In this document: positions 1-4,446 of the stretch, in pieces
How the letters are laid out: the number at the start of each line of letters is the position of its first letter
Numbering within the stretch: the stretch's first letter is position 1
Assembly (NCBI GenBank): GCA_023400335.1
Contig: JAEXFF010000299.1
Location: 1 to 5,450 of the forward strand
Reading direction: 5' to 3'
Origin: Bacteroidota bacterium
GTDB lineage: Bacteria; Bacteroidota; Bacteroidia; Bacteroidales; Marinifilaceae
DNA length: 5,450 nt
Notes under the pieces: model-generated
What the model was told of the DNA's origin: nothing
Seen by the model: only the letters and a program-made list of their open reading frames with translations
The model's database searches: none
Program-made: the position numbers and the translations under genes

Positions 1-127
1 GTGGACATCTTTGTTAAAGAAAGTATTGACTTTTGATTATCATGTAGGGAGAATTTTTAATTCAATCGGGATCCGTTTGCCGGGTTTATCAACTTATGTA
101 TTATGCCGAAAAAAATCTGTATCATAG
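1..127 (+). CDS. 3' end of an unidentified upstream gene (partial)
   Basis: One frame stays open from the window edge to a TAG stop at 125-127, giving about 41 C-terminal residues. They include the stretch GRIFNSIGIRLPGLSTYVLC and then a basic tail. The other two + frames stop early (TGA at 34-36, and a TAA near position 13), and codon choice here (TTG, GTA, CCG, GGG) matches the neighbouring genes, so this frame is the likely coding one. The gene runs 25 nt into the glycosyltransferase, which starts at 103 in another frame. Such an overlap suggests co-transcription and translational coupling. The fragment is too short to name. Its hydrophobic-basic ending loosely recalls the C-terminus of small methyltransferases found beside such glycosyltransferases, but that is only an impression. 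Confidence 0.55.
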   Translation, partial: WTSLLKKVLTFDYHVGRIFNSIGIRLPGLSTYVLCRKKSVS

Positions 128-834
128 TACCTTGCTACAATGAAGCAAATCGTTTGGCTGTAGACGTATATCTGAGTTTTCTAAAGGAAAATCCGGATAT
201 GGATATTTGTTTTGTAAACGACGGGAGTACGGATGAAACGTGGAGGGTATTGGAAAATATGCAGTCTCTTTTTCCGGACCGTATTCTGGCTGTAAATAAG
301 AAACCGAATCAGGGGAAAGCGGAAGCTGTACGTTCCGGAATTGTACAGGTATCGGAAAAGAATACGTATGAGTGGGTGGGATTTATGGATGCGGATCTGG
401 CAACTCCGCTTCCGGAAGTGTACCGGTTGGCCAGGGTATTGGAGACTGAAAAAAATGTAGTAGTCGTTATGGGATCGAGGATCAAAAGGATGGGAGTCAG
501 GGTAAGCAGAAAACCCTTACGTCATTATATGGGACGTATTTTTGCAACTGTTGTGGGTTTACTTTTCCGTTTAAATGCATACGATACCCAATGCGGAGCT
601 AAAATCTTTACGACTTCAGTTGCCCGGGAAATATTTGCCCGCCCTTTTCATTCTCCCTGGTTGTTTGATGTGGAACTTTTGCTTCGGATACGGCAGGGAC
701 ATGCGGACTATAATGTGGTAGTAAAGGAAATTCCCCTGGATAGATGGGAAGAAAAAGGAGGGAGTAAAATTCGCTTTTCCCATCTGCTGAAAATGCCTTT
801 CGAATTATATACCATCTACCGGAAATATCGTTGA
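103..834 (+). CDS. Family 2 glycosyltransferase, polyprenyl/dolichyl-phosphate glucosyltransferase-like
   Basis: This 243-residue protein is a GT-A fold glycosyltransferase of family GT2. Motifs appear in the expected order: IIVPCYNE at 7-14 (nucleotide-binding first strand), FVNDGSTDET at 37-46, GKAEAVRSGI at 71-80, the metal-binding DAD at 96-98 within MDADLATP, GSRIKRMG at 124-131, DTQCGAKIF at 161-169, SPWLFDVELL at 184-193 (aspartate and glutamate of the acceptor/catalytic region), and WEEKGGSKI at 215-223. The DTQCG, WLFDVE and W...GSK motifs are typical of the ALG5/dolichyl-phosphate glucosyltransferase branch, which moves a hexose from a nucleotide sugar to a polyprenyl phosphate. Unlike eukaryotic ALG5 it has no N-terminal anchor, and unlike many bacterial relatives no C-terminal membrane helices, so it is probably a peripheral protein at the inner face of the inner membrane. 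ATG 103 is the only ATG in frame after the stop at 58-60, and the first fold strand begins at once. It overlaps the upstream gene by 25 nt. The sugar and final glycan are not readable from sequence. Confidence 0.88.
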   Translation: MPKKICIIVPCYNEANRLAVDVYLSFLKENPDMDICFVNDGSTDETWRVLENMQSLFPDRILAVNKKPNQGKAEAVRSGIVQVSEKNTYEWVGFMDADLATPLPEVYRLARVLETEKNVVVVMGSRIKRMGVRVSRKPLRHYMGRIFATVVGLLFRLNAYDTQCGAKIFTTSVAREIFARPFHSPWLFDVELLLRIRQGHADYNVVVKEIPLDRWEEKGGSKIRFSHLLKMPFELYTIYRKYR

Positions 835-875
835 ACTTTTTGCCGCTCTCCTAAGGAATGGTTAAAAAGTAGTAT

Positions 876-896
876 TTATACCCAAGTCCGGTATAA
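876..896. promoter_or_regulatory. Inverted repeat over the -33 region, possible operator
   Basis: A perfect 7-bp inverted repeat, TTATACC, seven-nucleotide spacer, GGTATAA, is centred at 886. The predicted transcription start of the next gene is near 920, so the repeat is centred near -34, where the -33 element normally sits. No TTTG-type -33 element is present. The geometry suits a dimeric regulator that either replaces the -33 contact or blocks polymerase. It could also form a short RNA hairpin at the end of the glycosyltransferase transcript, but no U-run follows. Regulatory role is inference. Confidence 0.4.
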
Positions 897-906
897 CAAA
901 ATACTT

Positions 907-914
907 TAATTTTG
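907..914 (+). promoter_or_regulatory. Bacteroidota -7 promoter element of the cysteate synthase gene
   Basis: TAATTTTG is an exact match to the Bacteroidota primary sigma factor -7 consensus TAnnTTTG. Transcription would begin around 919-922, which leaves a leader of about 35 nt to the ATG at 955. A good -33 TTTG is absent and the inverted repeat at 876-896 occupies its place. Confidence 0.6.
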
Positions 915-954
915 CATATTGAATGAAATATGCTTTAAAGTGAAAACATTGGAA

Positions 955-2232
955 ATGACCGATTATGTCTTGGAATCCCGTTGTTGTGGGAAGAAGTTTA
1001 GAGATGGGGACTGGGAATTAGACTGCCCGAATAAAGACGGTGCTGCTTTGATTTTTGCGCAATATGCCAAGAAACAATTAGAAGTAAAAGAGTATTTGCC
1101 TGGTCTTTATAAGTTTTCAGATTGGTTGCCTATTTGCCGGACTTTAGAAGGTTCCGGTGCTCCTGTTACCTATAAGAGTGTCGGGTTGGCAAAGGAATTG
1201 GGATTGTCTAATCTTTATATCACTTTTAATGGATATTGGCCTGAAAAAGGGGCTTTTATGATGACGGGAGCTTTTAAGGAATGTGAAGCTTATGCCGTTT
1301 GTGCCCGTATCAATCAGAATAGTAACAAAGTAATGGTGGTAGCATCGGCCGGGAATACTGCCCGGGCTTTTGCCAGGGTATGTTCGGAAAATAATATTCC
1401 GCTTTTATTATGTATCCCCGCAGATTGTATGGATGCGATGTGGGCGGCCCGTCCTCTGAATCCTTGTGTAAAAGTAATCGCCACTGAAAGTGGGAGTGAT
1501 TACTTCGACGCCATACATCTTTCCAATATTGTTTGTCAGATGGAACAATTTTATCCGGAAGGAGGAGCAAAGAATGTAGCTCGCCGGGATGGAATGGGTA
1601 CTACGGTCTTATCAGCCGTGACAACCATTGGCCGGATTCCGGATTATTATTTTCAGGCCGTAGGAAGTGGCACAGGTGCTATTGCTGCCTGGGAAGCCAA
1701 TAAACGTTTCATTGTAGACGGACGTTACGGGAAAAATTTGATGAAGTTGATGGTATCTCAGAATATTCCTTTTACGCCTATATACGATGCCTGGAAAAGA
1801 GGGTCCCGGAATTTGTTACCGGTGGCAGATGAAGTATCCCGTCAGCAAGTGGGAGAAATTTGTGCAAAAGTTCTTTCCAACCGGAAACCTCCCTATGCAG
1901 TGAAAGGCGGATTGTTCGATGCTTTGACGGAAACGGGAGGAGACGTTCTGGTGGCGACAAATAAGGAGACGTTGTCTGCTATGGAATTATTTTGGCGCCT
2001 GGAAGGATGTGATATTGAACCTGCTGCTGGTGTGGCAATCGCTTCTTTGATAAAAGCTGTACAAGAGGGGAAAATTGCAAAGGAGGCTGTAATTATGCTG
2101 AATATTACAGGAGGAGGAATTGACCGTTTTAAAAAGGAACACAAATTAGTATACAAACAAGCGGATTATATTTTCCGTTTGGATGCTGAACCTGATTTTG
2201 TAAAAGAAACTGTTTCCGGATTATTTGCCTGA
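955..2232 (+). CDS. Cysteate synthase-like PLP enzyme (threonine synthase family)
   Basis: This is a fold-type II PLP enzyme of the threonine synthase family, 425 residues from ATG 955. The best reading is cysteate synthase, which replaces the phosphate of O-phosphoserine with sulfite to give L-cysteate. Motifs numbered from ATG 955: a degenerate cysteine cluster (C10, C11, C24) like the N-terminal zinc-ribbon remnant of this family; FSDWLP at 54-59; YWPEKGAF at 94-101; TGAFKE with Lys108 as the probable Schiff-base lysine; ASAGNTARAF at 130-139, the loop that binds PLP and substrate; GSGTGA at 237-242, the phosphate-binding loop; NITGGG at 383-388. From memory, the SDWLP and GYWPEKGAF blocks are characteristic of methanogen cysteate synthase and not of ordinary threonine synthase. 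In Bacteroidota cysteate feeds sulfonolipid (capnine-type) synthesis, so the enzyme would act in the cytoplasm ahead of an acyltransferase not seen here. A TTG at 919 would add 12 residues but lies at the predicted transcription start, so ATG 955 is preferred. Threonine synthase remains the alternative. Confidence 0.8.
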   Translation: MTDYVLESRCCGKKFRDGDWELDCPNKDGAALIFAQYAKKQLEVKEYLPGLYKFSDWLPICRTLEGSGAPVTYKSVGLAKELGLSNLYITFNGYWPEKGAFMMTGAFKECEAYAVCARINQNSNKVMVVASAGNTARAFARVCSENNIPLLLCIPADCMDAMWAARPLNPCVKVIATESGSDYFDAIHLSNIVCQMEQFYPEGGAKNVARRDGMGTTVLSAVTTIGRIPDYYFQAVGSGTGAIAAWEANKRFIVDGRYGKNLMKLMVSQNIPFTPIYDAWKRGSRNLLPVADEVSRQQVGEICAKVLSNRKPPYAVKGGLFDALTETGGDVLVATNKETLSAMELFWRLEGCDIEPAAGVAIASLIKAVQEGKIAKEAVIMLNITGGGIDRFKKEHKLVYKQADYIFRLDAEPDFVKETVSGLFA

Positions 2233-2240
2233 TCCGGAAA
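2213..2240 (+). terminator. Hairpin spanning the cysteate synthase stop codon
   Basis: TTTCCGGAT at 2213-2221 pairs perfectly with ATCCGGAAA at 2232-2240, giving a 9-bp stem that can extend inward by a G-U and an A-T pair around a 6-nt loop. The TGA stop lies inside the structure. The stem is followed by purine-rich sequence, and the nearest U-run (2266-2270) is 25 nt away, so it is not a classical intrinsic terminator. It may protect the 3' end of the mRNA, or assist termination with the downstream sequence. Confidence 0.4.
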
Positions 2241-2308
2241 GAGGAGAAGGGGCTCGGGAATCCTGTTTTTAGCGTAAGAGCTTATTGTTTATTTTATTCT
2301 GCAAGCGG

Positions 2309-2320
2309 TATCCCGGGATA
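2309..2320. repeat. Perfect 12-bp palindrome, possible operator
   Basis: TATCCCGGGATA is a perfect 12-bp palindrome with no spacer and a C/G core in otherwise AT-rich DNA. A spacer-free palindrome is more natural for a dimeric DNA-binding protein than for an RNA hairpin. It lies about 130 bp upstream of the start predicted from the -7 element at 2439-2446, which is far for a repressor but possible for an activator. Confidence 0.35.
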
Positions 2321-2351
2321 ATTCTGTTTATCGGGGAGTAGGTTCAGGAGG

Positions 2352-2382
2352 TTGCCGTATTCTGAAATTTATTGCCGCATTC
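2352..2382. repeat. Direct repeat with 20-nt period
   Basis: TTGCCGTATTC at 2352-2362 and TTGCCGCATTC at 2372-2382 match at 10 of 11 positions and begin exactly 20 nt apart, about two helical turns. They lie 57-87 bp upstream of the -7 element at 2439-2446, a spacing and phase typical of activator half-sites on one DNA face. Function is inference. Confidence 0.35.
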
Positions 2383-2438
2383 CTCAAAAGAACAGGATTT
2401 TCGGAAGATTCCTTCTTTTTTTGTTACCCGATATGTTA

Positions 2439-2446
2439 TATCTTTG
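2439..2446 (+). promoter_or_regulatory. -7 promoter element of the yihY-like gene
   Basis: TATCTTTG matches the Bacteroidota -7 consensus exactly. The nearest TTTG upstream is at 2420-2423, leaving only 15 nt between the elements where about 19-21 is usual, so the -33 element is poor. Transcription from about 2453 would give a leader of roughly 110 nt, longer than for the other genes in the window. Confidence 0.5.
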
Positions 2447-2452
2447 CCTTTT

Positions 2453-2509
2453 AAGGGGAAAACCTCCTTCACTGTAAGCCGGAAGTTTTCTGTTTGGGAA
2501 AGAGAACTT
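2453..2509 (+). promoter_or_regulatory. Possible structured leader of the yihY-like mRNA
   Basis: Two hairpins can form in the predicted leader. AAGGGG (2453-2458) pairs with CC and CCTT (2463-2469, one bulged T) around an AAAA loop, starting at the predicted transcription start. AAGTTTTC (2483-2490) pairs with GAGAACTT (2502-2509, one G-U) around an 11-nt loop and is followed at once by four T residues (2510-2513), which resembles a weak intrinsic terminator. An attenuating leader is therefore conceivable, but the second stem is AT-rich and the T-run short. Confidence 0.25.
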
Positions 2510-2565
2510 TTTTCCGCAAAACAAAATTTTCCTGACTGATTGTAAAAGTTTTAATTTTCCGAAAA

Positions 2566-3861
2566 ATGCAGAAATACAAAATCAGACTAAAAAAATACGG
2601 CTCTCTGGATTTTTATTATGCTGTCATACGAAAAGATTGGAAGAAATCGACCATTTTAGGGGATATCTTTTTAAAAATTTTGGCTGTATTGGTGATATCG
2701 GTACACCGGTTTGTGAAAGACTCCTGTATTATCTCGGCCTCGGCTCTTACGTTTTACTCGGTTTTATCGTTTGTACCTATAGTGGCTTTGGCATTGGGAA
2801 TTGCTAAGGGATTTGGAGTTTATACTTTATTGGAAGAACAGTTGCATCAGCAAACTTTAACAAATCCGGAGATTGTGGATTTTGTCCTTCAGTTTGCTAA
2901 TCAAGCTTTAGAAAATACGCAGAGCGGATTGATTACCGGAATCGGCATCGTCTTTTTATTGTGGGCTGTAATAAGAGTACTGGGGAATACTGAACTGGCA
3001 ATGAATCAGATATGGGGAGTGGTAAAAGGAAGGAGTGTTACTAAAAAATTTACCGACTATCTCTCGATTATGTTTATTGCTCCTATTTTCATCATCCTGA
3101 TCAGTAGTATAAATGTTTTTCTTACATCCAACCTTCAGACGATTGCCATGGAGGACGGATTTTTGAGCTATGCCAGTTCCCTGATCATTACTTTGCTGAA
3201 TTTCTTGCCATTTATCCTGGTGTGGATGTTGTTTATATTTCTTTATATGTTTATGCCGACCACCCGGGTTCAGTTTAAATATGCTTTAGTTGCAGGGATT
3301 GTGGCTGGTTCTGTTTATCAGATTGTACAGTGGTTTTATATCCGTTTTCAAATCGGGGTCAGTTCTTATAATGCAATATACGGGAGCCTGGCTGCATTAC
3401 CCTTATTATTGGTGTGGTTACAGTTGAGCTGGAGTATCGTATTGTGGGGAACGGAATTATGCTATATTATAAAGAACCGGCATTTTATGTTCCGGGATGT
3501 CATGGATAAAGAAAGCCGGTGGATAGATAATGTAGAAATTTCTTTACGGATACTTACCTATATTTCCAGAATATATATACAAAACCATAACATCCCGACC
3601 TTGGGAATGATTTGTGATGAACTGCGTATGAGTACGAGTAAATTGCAAGTTGTATTGCAACAATTGATCGATAAAGGGATATTGGCGGAAACGGGAAAAG
3701 ACGACGATCATACGTATTTGCCGGCAATCGACCTGTATCAGCTTTCTTGGGCGGAAGTCATTATCCGTTTGTCCAATGTCGGAAAGCGGGGGGAGGATGA
3801 ATGGGAGAAACGGTTTGTAAAGGCTATTTATCAGGAATTCGGGGATGAAAAATTCGCTTGA
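2566..3861 (+). CDS. YihY/virulence factor BrkB family membrane protein with C-terminal winged-helix-like tail
   Basis: This 431-residue protein belongs to the YihY/BrkB family, long mislabelled as ribonuclease BN. Hallmarks visible are SASALTFYSVLSFVPIVALA at 57-76 in the first helix, a loop with NTELAMNQIWGV at 141-152, MFMPTTRVQFK at 228-238 between helices, and the closing YGSLAALPLLLVWLQLSW at 272-289 followed by GTELCY. Six hydrophobic segments lie near 55-80, 120-140, 165-188, 205-230, 238-258 and 272-298. After the last helix comes a soluble tail of about 130 residues. Within it, 322-390 has the look of a winged helix: helices around 325-340 and 345-353, a recognition-like helix STSKLQVVLQQLIDKG at 356-371, then a short hairpin ending in YLPA. 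The family's molecular role is unsettled; transport and envelope roles have been proposed. ATG 2566 follows A-rich sequence without a Shine-Dalgarno, normal for this phylum. The gene has its own predicted promoter. Confidence 0.9.
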   Translation: MQKYKIRLKKYGSLDFYYAVIRKDWKKSTILGDIFLKILAVLVISVHRFVKDSCIISASALTFYSVLSFVPIVALALGIAKGFGVYTLLEEQLHQQTLTNPEIVDFVLQFANQALENTQSGLITGIGIVFLLWAVIRVLGNTELAMNQIWGVVKGRSVTKKFTDYLSIMFIAPIFIILISSINVFLTSNLQTIAMEDGFLSYASSLIITLLNFLPFILVWMLFIFLYMFMPTTRVQFKYALVAGIVAGSVYQIVQWFYIRFQIGVSSYNAIYGSLAALPLLLVWLQLSWSIVLWGTELCYIIKNRHFMFRDVMDKESRWIDNVEISLRILTYISRIYIQNHNIPTLGMICDELRMSTSKLQVVLQQLIDKGILAETGKDDDHTYLPAIDLYQLSWAEVIIRLSNVGKRGEDEWEKRFVKAIYQEFGDEKFA

Positions 3862-3898
3862 TTTTAATGTTGCGGAAGACTTATCCTGCTCTTTTGAT

Positions 3899-3929
3899 TT
3901 TGCATTTACAAATAGTTTTAGTATATTGT
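3899..3929 (+). promoter_or_regulatory. Possible promoter of the START-like gene
   Basis: TTTG at 3899-3902 is followed after exactly 19 nt by TATATTGT at 3922-3929. The spacing is ideal for a Bacteroidota promoter, but the -7 element matches only in TAnnTT. Transcription from about 3936 would leave a roughly 10-nt leader before ATG 3947. The gene may also be read from the yihY-like promoter, because no terminator is visible between them. Confidence 0.35.
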
Positions 3930-3946
3930 GCTCAAATTTAAAAAAT

Positions 3947-4324
3947 ATGCGGAAAAAAATAGAGTTGGAATATATTTTTTCATCATCTGTAAAAGTACTT
4001 TTTTCACGCTTGAGCACCGCTGCCGGTTTATCTGAATGGTTTGCAGATGACGTAATACAAAAAGAGGGAAAATTTATCTTTATTTGGAATGGGACAGAGC
4101 ATCCGGCTGTGTTGATTGATAAAAAAAACAATGTGTTTGTTCGTTTCCGTTGGGAAGATAGTGACGATCCGAAAGAATATTTTCAATTCAGTATTCAGGT
4201 TCATCCTTTGACAGAAGATGTCGCCTTGTTAATTACTGATTTTACAGATCCGGAAGATGAAGCGGATACGATTGGATTGTGGGATAAACAAATGGATATT
4301 TTGCATCGTAATTTGGGAGCTTAA
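3947..4324 (+). CDS. START-like domain protein of Bacteroidota (AHSA1/SRPBCC-like)
   Basis: From ATG 3947 the product has 125 residues and forms a single START-like (SRPBCC, AHSA1-related) domain: KIELEYIF at 4-11 (first strand), LSTAAGLSEWFADDV at 22-36, KFIFIWNG at 42-49, FVRFRWED at 64-71, YFQFSIQVHPL at 78-88, VALLITDF at 92-99, and a long C-terminal helix with TIGLWDKQMDILHRNLG at 108-124. AGLSEWFADDV and LWDKQM are typical of a small family conserved across Bacteroidota. Such folds have a hydrophobic pocket, but ligand and function are unknown. An in-frame ATG at 3845 would add 34 residues and overlap the upstream gene by 17 nt. That extension lies outside the domain and across the possible promoter, so it is rejected. 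The A-rich sequence before ATG 3947 suits this phylum. It precedes an LptF/G-type permease, a neighbour pair I recall from other Bacteroidales. Confidence 0.82.
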   Translation: MRKKIELEYIFSSSVKVLFSRLSTAAGLSEWFADDVIQKEGKFIFIWNGTEHPAVLIDKKNNVFVRFRWEDSDDPKEYFQFSIQVHPLTEDVALLITDFTDPEDEADTIGLWDKQMDILHRNLGA

Positions 4325-4390
4325 AGAAAAAAGTATCTGAATTGTTTTTATAAATAATGGATAGAAACGTCCGAAACCCAACTTTCTCAT

Positions 4391-4420
4391 TTTCAAATTC
4401 CCTAATTTTTTCTACATTTG
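4391..4420 (+). promoter_or_regulatory. Promoter of the LptF/G-type permease gene
   Basis: TACATTTG at 4413-4420 matches the -7 consensus TAnnTTTG exactly. TTTC at 4391-4394, one base from TTTG, lies 18 nt upstream and may serve as the -33 element. Transcription from about 4426 gives a leader of around 20 nt containing GAAGG at 4435-4439, seven bases before the ATG, one of the few Shine-Dalgarno-like sites in the window. Confidence 0.6.
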
Positions 4421-4446
4421 TGGCTGCTTAATACGAAGGTTTGCAG

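Larger units (their letters stand above)
2259..2399. repeat. Long-range inverted repeat
   Basis: AATCCTGTTTTT at 2259-2270 is complementary to AAGAACAGGATT at 2388-2399. Nine pairs are perfect, followed by one G-U and two further A-T pairs, giving a 12-pair arm that encloses 117 nt. The arms could close a structured RNA if this stretch is transcribed from the cysteate synthase gene. A chance match of this length within 333 nt is possible. Confidence 0.35.
2233..2565. other. 333-nt non-coding gap with repeats and a promoter
   Basis: No convincing reading frame exists here on either strand; the longest ATG frame, from 2434, has only 14 codons and overlaps the promoter. The stretch holds: half of the stop-codon hairpin; a long-range inverted repeat (2259-2270 with 2388-2399); a perfect 12-bp palindrome at 2309-2320; a direct repeat at 2352-2362 and 2372-2382; a -7 promoter element at 2439-2446; and a roughly 110-nt leader for the next gene with two possible hairpins (2453-2469 and 2483-2509). 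Whether the first half is a regulatory region, a small RNA or decayed sequence cannot be told from sequence alone. Confidence 0.6.

Noticed and set aside
1..36. Frame-1 tail ending in TGA at 34-36 as the upstream gene end
   Set aside because: The second frame stays open to 127 with codon use like the neighbours. The frame-1 alternative would leave 66 nt without promoter or terminator before the glycosyltransferase.
1310..1570. Reverse-strand frame of 86 codons
   Set aside because: It is antisense to the conserved core of the cysteate synthase and has no domain-like features.
1778..2156. Two overlapping reverse-strand frames
   Set aside because: Both are antisense to the cysteate synthase C-terminal half, overlap each other, and show no motif.
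2434..2478. A 14-codon frame starting at ATG 2434 as a leader peptide
   Set aside because: Its start lies upstream of the -7 element at 2439-2446, so it would not be on the transcript from that promoter, and it has no repeated regulatory codons.
3544..4131. A 195-codon reverse-strand frame
   Set aside because: It lies antisense across the end of the YihY-like gene and most of the START-like gene, both of which have strong family motifs. Its translation is rich in F, S and I with no recognisable domain, and there is no promoter for it.
4325..4446. Terminator after the START-like gene
   Set aside because: There is a short T-run near 4345-4350, but I find no convincing stem before it.
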